Source: an uncultured Lachnospiraceae bacterium
Lineage (GTDB): Bacteria; Bacillota; Clostridia; Lachnospirales; Lachnospiraceae
Direction: 5' to 3'
NCBI GenBank assembly: GCA_900546325.1
Contig: URCR01000010.1
Coordinates: 9,804 to 73,803, forward strand
Length of the DNA: 64,000 nt
Position numbers and translations under genes: made by a program. The notes below the pieces were generated by a model, which saw only the letters and a program-made list of their open reading frames with translations, ran no database searches and was not told the origin of the DNA. This document shows positions 1 to 9,421 of this stretch, piece by piece (positions within the stretch are counted from its first letter, which is position 1; each line of letters begins with the position of its first letter).

Positions 1-975
1 CTCACTGGCAAGCCAGCATCTGCTGTAATGTCCCTCTCCGACTTCAAATAGCTCCGGCTTTCCTGCCCGGCATTTTTCTGTTGCATACTTACACCGCGGT
101 GCAAATCTGCATCCGGACGGCAGAGAAGACAGATCCGGTACACTTCCCGGGATACTCGGAAGCACTTTGACACCTGATCCGAGTTTCGGCACGGATGCGA
201 TCAGACCTTTTGTATATGGATGCTGCGGCGCGTTGAACAGCTCATCGATCGGAGCTTCCTCCACGATTTCCCCTGCATACATAACAATCGCTCTCGTACA
301 CATCTCCGCCACAACTCCAAGGTCATGAGTGATCATCAGGATGCTCATTCCTTTTTCTTCCTGGATTTTCTTCATCAGATCAAGAATCTGTGCCTGGATC
401 GTAACATCCAGCGCAGTCGTCGGCTCATCTGCGATCAGAAGCTTCGGCTGACAGCTCATCGCCATCGCGATCATCACACGCTGGCTCATACCGCCCGACA
501 ACTGATGCGGATAATTTTTTAAGACGCGTTCCGGATCCGGAATTCCTACCTGTGCCAGTATTTCTGCTGCCCGTTTTCTTGCTTCTTCTTTTGAGAGATC
601 CGTGTGCAGACGGATTCCCTCTATCATCTGTTTATCGATCCGCATCGCCGGATTCAGACTGCTCATCGGTTCCTGAAAGATCATACTCATCGCGCCGCCG
701 CGAATCTCCCGCATCTCTTTCTCACTGATCTTTAACAAATCTTTGCCTTCAAAAAGTACCTCTCCTTTTGTGACCTTTCCACTTGTAGCTGTGAGAAGCC
801 CCATGATCGACAAAGAAGTTACGCTCTTTCCACAGCCCGACTCACCGACCAGCCCAAGAATCTCTCCTTTTCCTATTGAAAAACTAATCTCATTTACTGC
901 AGTCACACTGGAAGTCTTGCTGGAGAAGAATTCCGTCCTTAACTGCTTAACCTCAAGCAAATTTTCTTGTTTCAT
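1..975 (-). CDS. Oligopeptide/dipeptide ABC transporter ATPase, DppD/OppD type (3' end cut by window)
   Basis: This is the ATP-hydrolysing subunit of a peptide importer and works at the cytoplasmic face of the membrane with the two permeases just upstream. The reading frame is open from the ATG at 975 to the window edge (325 codons), so the C-terminus is missing. Translation shows Walker A GESGCGKS, signature LSGGMSQR, and Walker B followed by DEPTTALD. Near the visible end is the Cys-rich oligopeptide-transporter C-terminal extension (FAPRCKYA). It follows the dppC-like gene by 27 bp in the same direction, and a second ATPase (DppF type) may follow beyond the window. Family assignment is firm; the exact substrate is not visible. 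Confidence 0.95.
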   Translation of the reverse strand, partial: MKQENLLEVKQLRTEFFSSKTSSVTAVNEISFSIGKGEILGLVGESGCGKSVTSLSIMGLLTATSGKVTKGEVLFEGKDLLKISEKEMREIRGGAMSMIFQEPMSSLNPAMRIDKQMIEGIRLHTDLSKEEARKRAAEILAQVGIPDPERVLKNYPHQLSGGMSQRVMIAMAMSCQPKLLIADEPTTALDVTIQAQILDLMKKIQEEKGMSILMITHDLGVVAEMCTRAIVMYAGEIVEEAPIDELFNAPQHPYTKGLIASVPKLGSGVKVLPSIPGSVPDLSSLPSGCRFAPRCKYATEKCRAGKPELFEVGEGHYSRCWLASE

Positions 976-1002
976 CGTATACTCCTTTCACTGCCTCTCC
1001 CA

Positions 1003-1920
1003 CTACTTAATCTTCGGATCAAGCGTATCTCTCAGTCCATCACCAAACAGATTAAATGCAAGTACCGTTACAAAAATGATCAGACCAGGAAAATATACCA
1101 TATGTGATGCAATTCCCAGGTAACTTCTTCCCTGTGAGAGCATTGCTCCCCATTCCGGCTCTGAGACATTTGCGCCGAATCCCAAAAAGCTCAAGGATGC
1201 TGCCGCCATGATCGCACTTCCGATTCGCATTGTAAAGTTGACGATCAGTGACTGGATCGTTCCCGGGAAAATATGTACGAACAGTAACCGGAAATCATTG
1301 CATCCGAGACTCTGTGCCACTTCTACATAGAGAGAGTTCTTCACTGCAAGTGTCGCACTCCTCATAATCCGCGCAAAACTAGGTATGGTAAATACCATAA
1401 CCGCAATAAATACATTGACAATACCAGGTCCTAAGATTGCCACGATCGCAATCGCAAGAAGAATGTCCGGAAAACTGAAAAGTACATCGGAACTTCTCAT
1501 CACTAACATCTCAATGATGCCCCCATAGTATCCTGCCAACAGTCCGAGGATACTTCCGAGCACTGCACCGACCACTACCGAGGACAGAGCCACGCCGAGT
1601 GTCAGTCTTGTTCCTACCAGCATACGGCTTAAAATATCACGGCCATAGTTATCTGTTCCAAACCAGTGCTGTGCACTTGGACCTGCAAGTGTATTTGCGT
1701 AATCATACTCTGTATAATCATACGGCGTAATATACGGTCCGATGATCGCAAGGATGACAAGCAGGAAAATGATGATCAGACCTGCGACAGCTGTTTTTCT
1801 CTTTAAAAACTTTTTTACGAACGACTTAAACCGCCCGTCTTTGTCAGATTGTATGTTTTCATCAATATATGTTTTTTCAAACTCTGTATTTTCTTGTTTT
1901 TTTACTTGTTCTTCAGCCAT
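1003..1920 (-). CDS. dppC: Peptide ABC transporter permease, DppC/OppC type
   Basis: Inner-membrane permease of the peptide importer. An N-terminal cytoplasmic tail of about 45 residues precedes the first membrane span (AVAGLIIIFLLVILAI), then the OppC N-terminal segment and a binding-protein-dependent transport domain with an EAA-type loop near ARIMRSATLAVKNS. An ATG 18 bp further upstream (1938) is in frame, but its first codons are themselves the Shine-Dalgarno (GGGAGG), so the ATG at 1920 is the better start, giving about 305 residues, normal for the family. It lies 20 bp downstream of the dppB-like gene and 27 bp upstream of the ATPase, which indicates one operon. Confidence 0.94.
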   Translation of the reverse strand: MAEEQVKKQENTEFEKTYIDENIQSDKDGRFKSFVKKFLKRKTAVAGLIIIFLLVILAIIGPYITPYDYTEYDYANTLAGPSAQHWFGTDNYGRDILSRMLVGTRLTLGVALSSVVVGAVLGSILGLLAGYYGGIIEMLVMRSSDVLFSFPDILLAIAIVAILGPGIVNVFIAVMVFTIPSFARIMRSATLAVKNSLYVEVAQSLGCNDFRLLFVHIFPGTIQSLIVNFTMRIGSAIMAAASLSFLGFGANVSEPEWGAMLSQGRSYLGIASHMVYFPGLIIFVTVLAFNLFGDGLRDTLDPKIK

Positions 1921-1940
1921 TATACATTCCTCCCTCACAA

Positions 1941-2861
1941 CTAATCATATCGGATCTTCGGATTGATCACACCATACAATAAATCAACGATCAAGTTGAT
2001 AATGACGTACTGGAATGCAAACAGCATCAGCAGTCCCTGAATGACAGGGTAATCACGGAAAGCGATGGAGTCTACCAGAAGACGTCCCATTCCCGGAATG
2101 GAGAATACGGTCTCTGTCAGAACGGAACCGGATAAGAGACCACCAATCTGAAGACCTAAGATCGTGATAACCTGAATCAGTGAATTGCGGAACGCATGGA
2201 GGAACATTACCAGGAATTCCTTCTGTCCTTTTGCCCTTGCCGTTCTGACATAATCTTCTCTCAATGTCTCCAGCATGGAGGAACGGGAATATCTTGCCAG
2301 AACTGCCATGATTCCACATCCCATCGTAAACGACGGTAAAATATATCCGGTCCAGGAATCAAGCCCTCCTGACGGAAGCCATCCTAACTGCACCGAAAAA
2401 ATCTGGATTCCCATCAGACCAAGCCAGAATCCCGGTGCGGAAAGTCCGGTGATCGCCACCAGCATACAGACATGATCCAATGCTTTTCCTCTTTTGATCG
2501 CTGAGATCACACCGATAAAAATACCTAATACCGGTGCCCATAAAATTCCTGCAAATACAAGCTTCAATGTATTCTGCATTCTATCCACGATCAACTCTGA
2601 CACCGGAGTATCAGATTTCAAACTTCTTCCGAGATCTCCGGTAAACAGACCTTTCATATAATTTACATACTGCACTATAAGCGGATCATTTAATCCGTAT
2701 TCTTCGCGAATCGCCTCTACTTCTGACTGCTCTGCATCGAGCCCTGCCATCGTTCTCGCCGGATCTCCCGGAATCATATGAATAAACAAAAATACTAAAA
2801 TCGAGATTACCAGCATCAACGGTATCGTCTGCAGGATTCGCTTGATAAAATATCGACTCAT
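1941..2861 (-). CDS. dppB: Peptide ABC transporter permease, DppB/OppB type
   Basis: First permease of the importer, 306 residues, the usual DppB length. It begins with the characteristic YFIKRILQTIPLMLVISILV membrane anchor, then a periplasm-facing domain containing GDPARTMAG, and the transport domain with the EAA loop (YVRTARAKGQ). The last residues (INPKIRYD) are typical of the family. The gene is separated from the binding-protein gene by a 160-bp gap with two hairpins, so its transcription probably depends on read-through of that region or on an unseen promoter there. Confidence 0.95.
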   Translation of the reverse strand: MSRYFIKRILQTIPLMLVISILVFLFIHMIPGDPARTMAGLDAEQSEVEAIREEYGLNDPLIVQYVNYMKGLFTGDLGRSLKSDTPVSELIVDRMQNTLKLVFAGILWAPVLGIFIGVISAIKRGKALDHVCMLVAITGLSAPGFWLGLMGIQIFSVQLGWLPSGGLDSWTGYILPSFTMGCGIMAVLARYSRSSMLETLREDYVRTARAKGQKEFLVMFLHAFRNSLIQVITILGLQIGGLLSGSVLTETVFSIPGMGRLLVDSIAFRDYPVIQGLLMLFAFQYVIINLIVDLLYGVINPKIRYD

Positions 2862-2944
2862 ATCTTTTCACTCCAACTTCATTTTCTCCGACTTTTCATC
2901 GGGTATCTCTGCTGTCACATCCTAAAAAGGACAAGTTTTGTATC

Positions 2945-2997
2945 GATACATCGCAGATGTATCTTGAAAAAAGGGCAGCTTGCGGCGCTGCCCTTTT
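2945..2997 (-). terminator. Tandem hairpins, terminator or attenuator between binding-protein and permease genes
   Basis: Two hairpins stand side by side. GATACATC/GATGTATC (2945-2963) has a 3-nt loop. AAAAGGGCAGC/GCTGCCCTTTT (2969-2997) is an 11-bp GC-rich stem followed on the minus strand by a run of six T. The second has the form of an intrinsic terminator. Because the permease and ATPase genes continue in the same direction, it probably limits read-through so that binding protein is made in excess. The first could protect the mRNA 3' end. Confidence 0.75.
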
Positions 2998-3020
2998 CCC
3001 CAATATCAACCACATATTTC

Positions 3021-4625
3021 TTAGTGATTCAGTCCGGCATTTGTTACAATAATACTTCCACCTGGTAAATATTTCACACCTGTCACATAAGCTTTCTGTC
3101 CAATGATTGCATTGTCACATCCTAAGAACATCCAAGGACACTCTTCCCATGCAATCTCCTGTGCTTTTGCATAACTTTCAGTAATTTCTTTTTCATCTGT
3201 TGTCACCAGAGCTTTATCCAATGCTGCATCAAACTCTGCATTGCTGTAAAATGCTGTGTTGTATCCTGCCGGCGGGAATTTCTCTGTATGTAAAATACTT
3301 CTCATACATCCGTCTGCATCATAGGATCCCGGACTCCAGTTTACATACCACATCTCAACTTCTGTCTCATCTTCCGGTGCGCTTGTCATATCAGCGATCG
3401 TTGTAGATTCCATCGGAAGAACATTGACTTCAATGTTGATCTCTGCAAGCTGCTGTTTTACAAACTCTGCGCCCTGCATCTCAAGTGTTGTATTGTCTAC
3501 CCAGATATCAATCGGGAAGCCTTCTTCATATCCTGCTTCCTTCATCAGAGATTTTGCTTTCTCCAAATCAAGTGAGTAAGGTGTCTGTTCTGCATAATAT
3601 GGAACTGCTTCCGAGAATAAAGAAGTAGGCTCTTTTGCATATCCCTGGAATACAACCTCACAGTATGCCTTGCTGTCAAAGGCATAGTTCATTGCCTGAC
3701 GAACTTTCACATCTTTTAACGGCTGTCTTCCATCATCCAGTTTGTAATTCTGGTTTAATGTTACATAGCGGTATGTCAGACCATCGAGGTTGACTACTTC
3801 TACGGATTTGTCGTTTTCAACCTTCTCTACCTGGATCGGAGGTACCGGATAAATGATATCTGCCTCTCCTGTCTGTAACATTGCAATACGTGCGCCGTCT
3901 TCCGGAACTACCTGGAATGTCAGAGAATCCAGTGTAGATTTTTCACCCCAATAATCTTCGTTCGGAACTACTTTTGTATATCCGCCGTCTACACGGTCTG
4001 CCAGTTTAAATGGTCCTGTTCCTGCTGACTCTTTTGCAAGTCCGTCTGATCCTTTTTCTTTGATCGCTTTCGGGCTTACCATTCTTACCTGTGTCACTTT
4101 GTTGATAAATGTGTTGTTTGGCTCGTCCAGTGTGATCGTAACTTCATACTCGCTGTCTGCCGTCACATTTACCCAGCTCTTAATAGAACTTGCAAGACGA
4201 AGTGATTCGTCCTCTTTTCCCCTCTGCCAGTTCGCTACAACCGCCTCTGCATTGAAAGGTTCTCCGTCGTGGAATTTTACTCCCTCTCTCAACTTAAATG
4301 TGTAGCTTAATCCGTCCTCGGACATTTCCCAGCTCTCTGCCAACAATGGCTGGATCTCCAGATTTTCATCAAATGCCAAAAGTGTCTCATACATAGAATT
4401 TGTGACAAGATTTGAATTTCCGTTTGAAGAAACGTGTGGATCCAGATGTGTCGCATCTGTCTGCACTGCGATTACCATATCGTTGTCCGGAGATTTTACA
4501 TTTGATGCGGCCTCTTTCCCCGTATCACCTTTTTTGCTCTCGGAAGACTTGTCATTTCCTCCTCCGCATCCTGCCAGGCTTAATGTAAGCATGGCCGTAA
4601 GAATCAGTGCTATTTTCTTTTTCAT
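3021..4625 (-). CDS. Peptide-binding lipoprotein of ABC importer (SBP family 5)
   Basis: Extracytoplasmic binding protein that captures peptides and hands them to the DppBC-like permeases. The ATG at 4625 is preferred over the in-frame ATG at 4646 because AAAGGAG sits 7 bp before it. The protein then starts MKKKIALIL and has a lipobox LAGC with Cys20 as lipid anchor, followed by a low-complexity Ser/Lys linker. The mature part has the family-5 pattern (LDPHVSSNGNS, LLAESWEMSEDGLSYTFKLR, then the two-lobe fold). Length of 534 residues is typical. It is the first gene of the transporter operon, behind a clear promoter. Confidence 0.95.
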   Translation of the reverse strand: MKKKIALILTAMLTLSLAGCGGGNDKSSESKKGDTGKEAASNVKSPDNDMVIAVQTDATHLDPHVSSNGNSNLVTNSMYETLLAFDENLEIQPLLAESWEMSEDGLSYTFKLREGVKFHDGEPFNAEAVVANWQRGKEDESLRLASSIKSWVNVTADSEYEVTITLDEPNNTFINKVTQVRMVSPKAIKEKGSDGLAKESAGTGPFKLADRVDGGYTKVVPNEDYWGEKSTLDSLTFQVVPEDGARIAMLQTGEADIIYPVPPIQVEKVENDKSVEVVNLDGLTYRYVTLNQNYKLDDGRQPLKDVKVRQAMNYAFDSKAYCEVVFQGYAKEPTSLFSEAVPYYAEQTPYSLDLEKAKSLMKEAGYEEGFPIDIWVDNTTLEMQGAEFVKQQLAEINIEVNVLPMESTTIADMTSAPEDETEVEMWYVNWSPGSYDADGCMRSILHTEKFPPAGYNTAFYSNAEFDAALDKALVTTDEKEITESYAKAQEIAWEECPWMFLGCDNAIIGQKAYVTGVKYLPGGSIIVTNAGLNH

Positions 4626-4682
4626 CTTTTCTCCTTTCTGCGGCATATTTCCCTCTCTCTATACCGCCCTTTCATACTAGTC

Positions 4683-4711
4683 ATTATATATATTTTTGTT
4701 TTTATATTCAA
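4683..4711 (-). promoter_or_regulatory. Sigma-A-type promoter of the peptide transporter operon
   Basis: On the minus strand TTGAAT (4711-4706) and TATAAT (4688-4683) are separated by exactly 17 bp in very AT-rich DNA. Transcription would begin near 4676 and give a leader of about 50 nt before the lipoprotein start at 4625. Confidence 0.7.
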
Positions 4712-4886
4712 CTTATTTTAGTAGTTTTTTACAATATACTTTATTTTTAAAGTTTTGTATTGGGTATTTATTATTATTTTTACTTCTTGCGCCTTATTTT
4801 TTTATTTATTTTTGCAGATTCAGCAACTTTTCTTTCTCTGTCGCCCCGGAGGGTTTTCCTTTACGGAAAAAGCTTTCCTGCAAAGT

Positions 4887-4935
4887 AAAAAAGACTCTCC
4901 CTGTCCGCCGGTTTCCCGGCAGACAAGAACAGTCT
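4887..4935 (-). terminator. Intrinsic terminator after the GH13 gene
   Basis: Minus-strand hairpin with stem TGTCTGCCGG/CCGGCGGACA, a GAAA tetraloop and an outer AGACT/AGTCT pair, followed by TTTTTT. It begins 16 bp after the GH13 stop codon and ends the long ftsH-side transcript. Confidence 0.88.
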
Positions 4936-4950
4936 TCTCTGCTTTCTTCT

Positions 4951-7014
4951 TTATGCTCTCTGTTTTTCTTGCCTTTCCTCTGATATTTCCCTCGAACGAA
5001 GGACAATCGCGGAATGCCTTCCCATATTCAGCACAACTTCTCCCTGATCGATCAGCACATAGTCCGGCTCCATTGTATAGCCCTGCTCATATGTGTACAA
5101 CAGTCTGTCCATCTTCCCTTTCATCGGAAGTTCTGCCATCCAGACCGGCACAGTGATTTCTTTCAGCTTCTTACTATTATTGATGATCACCACGATCTGC
5201 CGTTCTTTCGAGAAGCGGCTGTATGCGAGTACATTTTCATCCCAGAAAAGCATTCGGATCGAACCGCGCCGCAGGACTTCTTCTTCCCTGTGAATGCGGA
5301 TCATATCTTTATGGAACCGGAGAAGCTCTTGATCTTCCTCTCCCCATGGATATGTTCTCCGATTGTCCGGATCCGTAAAGCCGCAGACACCCGCCTCATC
5401 TCCGTAGTAGACGGTCGGTGCACCTACCCATGTCATCTGCATCACAACAGCGCTTCGCATGACTGCCGGACTGATCCCTTCTTTTGCCGCTTTATAACCG
5501 AGGTTCTGCACGCGCCCCACGATATGATTTGTCCGCGTCAGAAAGCGGGAATGATCATGATTAGACAACTCATTCATGGCCACCTGCAGAGACGGAGTCT
5601 GCATCGCAGCCATATGATGCCGCATCACATTGACAAAATGGTCCGCATTTCCCCACAGATCCTGCCGCCTCTCGTCGCTGTGTTTCTCCATCCCGGTAAA
5701 AAACCATGTGAGAGGCTCCATAAATGCATCGTAGTTCATCACCGTATCCCACTCATCGCCCTGAAGCCATTCTCTTGGATCTCCATAGTGCTCCGCAAGG
5801 ATGAGTGCCTCCGGGTTCGCCTCTTTGACAACGGTCCTGAATTTCTTCCAAAACTCGTGATTGAACTCATTGGAGTATCCGAGATCTGCCGCCACATCAA
5901 GCCTCCAGCCATCTACGTTGTACGGCGGAGATACCCATTTCTTTGCAATCTTCAAAATATATTCCTGTAATTCTTCTGAGCCTTCATAATTGAGCTTGGG
6001 CAGCGTATCGTGCCCCCACCAGCCGTCGTAATTATGATTGTACGGCCACTCTTCTTTGAAAAACCGAAAAAAGCTGCGGTAGTCGCTGTCCGCCGAAACG
6101 TATGCGCCTTTCCCATAGCCCTCCTGCCTTTCATAGATCCGCTCTCTGTCCAGCCATTTGTTGAAGGAGCCGCAGTGATTGAACACGCCGTCGATGATGA
6201 CCTTGATCCCCCGCTTATGAAACTCCTGCACAAGCTCTGCAAAAAATGCATTGCTCTCCTCAAGATTTTTCCGGTTCGTCGTTCGGATCTGATACTTTGT
6301 CGCCTGACTGTTATCCAGACATCCATCCGGCAGCACTTCCCCGCCGTCCTCCACGATCACCCCGTAGTGTGGATCAATGAAATCATAGTCCTGAATGTCA
6401 TACTTATGATTGGATGGAGATACGAAGAGCGGATTAAAATAGACCGCCTCCACCCCCAGTTCCTGAAGGTAATCTATTTTTTCCAGAACGCCCTTTAAAT
6501 CTCCTCCGTAAAATTCCCGTACTCCCATGAATGCGGGATACTTTGTCCAGTCTTCTACACGGACACTGTGTTCTCCGATGTAAGCATATTCGCCGCTCTC
6601 CACGTCATTTGTCCGGTCGCCGTTGTAAAATCGATCCACAAAAATCTGATACATGACCGCCCCTTTTGCCCAGTCCGGTGTGGCAAATCCCGGAGTGATC
6701 ATAAAAGAATAGAAATCTTCCCGGTTACAGGATACGCCGCAGCGGTTGAAATAATTCATTTCCCCTCCGCTGCAAATCCGGAATCCATAGTGGAATTCCT
6801 TCTCTCCCAGCTGCCATTCGATCTCGTAATAATCAAAGATCCCTCTCGTTTCCTTTTTCTCCATCGCGTAGGACTGATCACCGGCAAGCAGAAATACTTG
6901 ATCAACATCATCTTTTGCTGTCCGGAAACGCAGGAGAATCTTTTCATTTTTCTTTGGTTCCGGCGGTATCACATAATCGCCCGTACCGTCGCAGAACAAT
7001 GCGTCTATATTCAT
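4951..7014 (-). CDS. GH13 glycosidase, neopullulanase/cyclomaltodextrinase-like, cytoplasmic
   Basis: Hydrolyses alpha-glucosidic bonds in maltodextrins, cyclodextrins or pullulan-type oligosaccharides. The 687-residue protein has no signal peptide, so it acts inside the cell. Residues 1-110 form an N-terminal beta domain like that of neopullulanases; the (beta/alpha)8 barrel follows. Conserved regions are visible: DGVFNH (275-280), the nucleophile in GWRLDVA (Asp373), the acid/base in LAEHYG (Glu408) and SNHDHSR (Asp487). It starts 36 bp after ftsH in the same direction. It is probably part of alpha-glucan use together with the glgC/glgD and phosphoglucomutase genes elsewhere in the window. 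Exact substrate cannot be told from sequence. Confidence 0.9.
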   Translation of the reverse strand: MNIDALFCDGTGDYVIPPEPKKNEKILLRFRTAKDDVDQVFLLAGDQSYAMEKKETRGIFDYYEIEWQLGEKEFHYGFRICSGGEMNYFNRCGVSCNREDFYSFMITPGFATPDWAKGAVMYQIFVDRFYNGDRTNDVESGEYAYIGEHSVRVEDWTKYPAFMGVREFYGGDLKGVLEKIDYLQELGVEAVYFNPLFVSPSNHKYDIQDYDFIDPHYGVIVEDGGEVLPDGCLDNSQATKYQIRTTNRKNLEESNAFFAELVQEFHKRGIKVIIDGVFNHCGSFNKWLDRERIYERQEGYGKGAYVSADSDYRSFFRFFKEEWPYNHNYDGWWGHDTLPKLNYEGSEELQEYILKIAKKWVSPPYNVDGWRLDVAADLGYSNEFNHEFWKKFRTVVKEANPEALILAEHYGDPREWLQGDEWDTVMNYDAFMEPLTWFFTGMEKHSDERRQDLWGNADHFVNVMRHHMAAMQTPSLQVAMNELSNHDHSRFLTRTNHIVGRVQNLGYKAAKEGISPAVMRSAVVMQMTWVGAPTVYYGDEAGVCGFTDPDNRRTYPWGEEDQELLRFHKDMIRIHREEEVLRRGSIRMLFWDENVLAYSRFSKERQIVVIINNSKKLKEITVPVWMAELPMKGKMDRLLYTYEQGYTMEPDYVLIDQGEVVLNMGRHSAIVLRSREISEERQEKQRA

Positions 7015-7049
7015 AAAGAGAACCTCATTTCCCAGACTTTCTATTCTGT

Positions 7050-8879
7050 TTATTCGCCGTCGAACAATGCTTCAAATTCTTCTCTGGTGATTTTTTCTTT
7101 CTCTAACAGCAGGTCTGCACACGCATGAAGAACATGATCGTATTTTTGGATGATCGATTTCGCATTTGCATAGCACTCGTCGATGATCCGTTTTACTTCC
7201 TCGTCGATGGTTCCTGCCACTGCCTCACCGTAGCCGCGTGACGCATGTGCAAGATCTCTTCCGATAAATACTTCGTCCTCATCATTGTCATAATTGATCA
7301 GACCTAATTTCTCAGACATACCGAATTTTGTAACCATCGATCTTGCAATGCCTGTCGCCTGCTTGATATCCTGTGAAGCACCTGTCGTAATATCGTCAAA
7401 TACAAGTTCCTCGGCGATCCGTCCTCCCAGCGCCACTGTGATATCCTGAATCATCTTTCCTCTTGTATTGAACACATCATCTTTCTCCGGGAGCGGCATT
7501 GTGTAACCCGCTGCCCCGACTCCGGTCGGAATGATCGAAACACTGTACACCGGTCCGACGTCAGGAAGCACATGGAATAAGATGGCATGGCCCGCCTCGT
7601 GGAAGGCCGTGATCTTCTTCTCCTTATCAGAAATGACACGGCTCTTCTTCTCTGCTCCGATTCCGACTTTGACAAACGCATGCCGGATATCTGCCTGTTG
7701 GATATACACTCTTCCTTCCTTCGCCGCCATGATCGCCGCCTCGTTGAGCAGGTTCTCAAGATCTGCCCCTGTAAATCCGGCTGTCGTCTGTGCAACCTGT
7801 TTTAAGTCCACATCCTCGCTGAGCGGTTTGCCCTTTGCGTGAACTTTTAAGATCTCTTCTCTTCCCTGAATGTCCGGTCTTCCGACCATTACCTTACGGT
7901 CAAATCTTCCCGGACGCAGAATTGCCGGGTCAAGGATATCTACACGGTTTGTGGCAGACATCACGATAATTCCTTCGTTGACCCCGAATCCATCCATCTC
8001 TACAAGCAGCTGGTTCAGCGTCTGTTCTCTCTCATCATGTCCGCCGCCCATACCGGTTCCACGTCGTCTTGCAACCGCATCGATCTCATCAATAAAGATA
8101 ATACACGGTGCATTTTTCTTCGCCTCCTCAAAGAGGTCCCTCACACGGGAGGCTCCGACACCGACAAACATTTCCACGAAATCCGAACCGGAAATTGTAA
8201 AGAACGGTACGCCCGCTTCCCCTGCAACTGCCTTTGCAAGCAATGTCTTACCGGTTCCCGGAGGTCCTACAAGAAGCACCCCTTTCGGAATTCTTGCGCC
8301 AACCTGAATGTATTTCTTAGGCTCCTTTAAGAAATCTACGATTTCCTCTAATTCTTCTTTCTCTTCTTTCAGACCTGCGACATTTGCAAATGTCACTTTC
8401 TTGTCCCGGTCTGTGCTCAGTCTCGCCCTGCTTTTGCCAAAGCTCATCGCCTTTGCATTTGCTCCGCCGCCTGCCTGACGGTTCATCAAAACAAACAGCA
8501 ATAATACGACTCCTACTGTCAGTACGAGCGGAAACACTACCGTCGTAAATACGGAAGGCTTCGGCATATCTGCGATTTTGTATGCCACACCATTCTCCTC
8601 AAGAATATCCTGCACTTCTTCTGTGTTCAGCACGTTCATACTCTTGGAATAGTCTTCATCCTTCAGATAAATCTTCAGTGTTCCTGTCGGTGTCTCTTTA
8701 TTCGGATTGATCACAACAGAATCCACATTGTCTTTCTTTAAATCTTCCTGAAACATCGCTTCTGTATACTGCTGCTCTGTATTTTGCATTCGGTCTGAAA
8801 ACCAGAACACTGCAAACAGAACGATCACAAGCATCAGAAGTGAGGCCCCGCTGGCTCCTCTATATTTTTTATTATCCAA
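7050..8879 (-). CDS. ftsH: Membrane-bound ATP-dependent zinc metalloprotease FtsH
   Basis: Degrades misfolded membrane proteins and regulatory proteins at the cytoplasmic face of the membrane. Two membrane spans (about residues 10-28 and 109-132) bracket an extracytoplasmic loop. The AAA domain shows Walker A GPPGTGKT (205-212), Walker B IIFIDEID (260-267) and the second region of homology RPGRFDR (322-328). The protease active site HEAGH is at 427-431. Length of 609 residues is normal. Order hpt-ftsH is the same as in Bacillus subtilis. Confidence 0.98.
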   Translation of the reverse strand: MDNKKYRGASGASLLMLVIVLFAVFWFSDRMQNTEQQYTEAMFQEDLKKDNVDSVVINPNKETPTGTLKIYLKDEDYSKSMNVLNTEEVQDILEENGVAYKIADMPKPSVFTTVVFPLVLTVGVVLLLFVLMNRQAGGGANAKAMSFGKSRARLSTDRDKKVTFANVAGLKEEKEELEEIVDFLKEPKKYIQVGARIPKGVLLVGPPGTGKTLLAKAVAGEAGVPFFTISGSDFVEMFVGVGASRVRDLFEEAKKNAPCIIFIDEIDAVARRRGTGMGGGHDEREQTLNQLLVEMDGFGVNEGIIVMSATNRVDILDPAILRPGRFDRKVMVGRPDIQGREEILKVHAKGKPLSEDVDLKQVAQTTAGFTGADLENLLNEAAIMAAKEGRVYIQQADIRHAFVKVGIGAEKKSRVISDKEKKITAFHEAGHAILFHVLPDVGPVYSVSIIPTGVGAAGYTMPLPEKDDVFNTRGKMIQDITVALGGRIAEELVFDDITTGASQDIKQATGIARSMVTKFGMSEKLGLINYDNDEDEVFIGRDLAHASRGYGEAVAGTIDEEVKRIIDECYANAKSIIQKYDHVLHACADLLLEKEKITREEFEALFDGE

Positions 8880-8893
8880 TTTGTGTCCCCTTC

Positions 8894-9421
8894 CTACTCT
8901 ACGCCTTCTACAACTCCGATGTATGGGAGATTTCTATATTTCTGCGCATAATCCAGTCCATATCCCACAACGAATTCATCCGGGATGTTGAATCCTACAT
9001 AGTCTACATTGACATCCATCACTCTTCTCTCCGGTTTATCTAACAGTGTGCAGAGCTTCATGCTGTTTGGATTTCTCTTCTTAAGAATCTCAAGAAGGTA
9101 GGATAATGTACGTCCAGAATCGATAATATCCTCTACGACAAGCACATCTTTTCCTTCCAGGCTTTCATCCAGATCTTTTGCAATCTTGACAACTCCGCTG
9201 GATGCCGTTCCATCTCCATAGCTGCTCACACTCATAAAGTCCATAGAAACCGGAACGGTAATTCTCTTCGCCAGCTCGCACATAAAGAATACACCGCCTT
9301 TGAGTACGCAGATCAGATGTACCTGTTTTCCTTCATAGTCCTTGCTAATCTTTTCTCCTAATTCTCTGATTCTCTTTTCTACTTCTTCTTCTGAAACTAA
9401 TACTTTAATTGTCTCTGCCAT
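8894..9421 (-). CDS. hpt: Hypoxanthine phosphoribosyltransferase
   Basis: Purine salvage: converts hypoxanthine or guanine plus PRPP to IMP or GMP in the cytoplasm. The PRPP loop is seen as VLVVEDIIDSGRTLSYL, and DFMSVSSYGDGTASSGVV is the flexible active-site loop. The ATG at 9421 is preferred over the one at 9436 because GGAGGAG lies between them with correct spacing. The start lies 17 bp inside the tilS 3' end, so translation is probably coupled. The tilS-hpt-ftsH order is conserved in Firmicutes. Confidence 0.96.
   Translation of the reverse strand: MAETIKVLVSEEEVEKRIRELGEKISKDYEGKQVHLICVLKGGVFFMCELAKRITVPVSMDFMSVSSYGDGTASSGVVKIAKDLDESLEGKDVLVVEDIIDSGRTLSYLLEILKKRNPNSMKLCTLLDKPERRVMDVNVDYVGFNIPDEFVVGYGLDYAQKYRNLPYIGVVEGVE

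Noticed and set aside
5014..5970. Plus-strand frame of about 318 codons opposite the GH13 gene
   Set aside because: It is antisense to a clear enzyme gene and has biased His/Arg/Leu composition typical of shadow frames.
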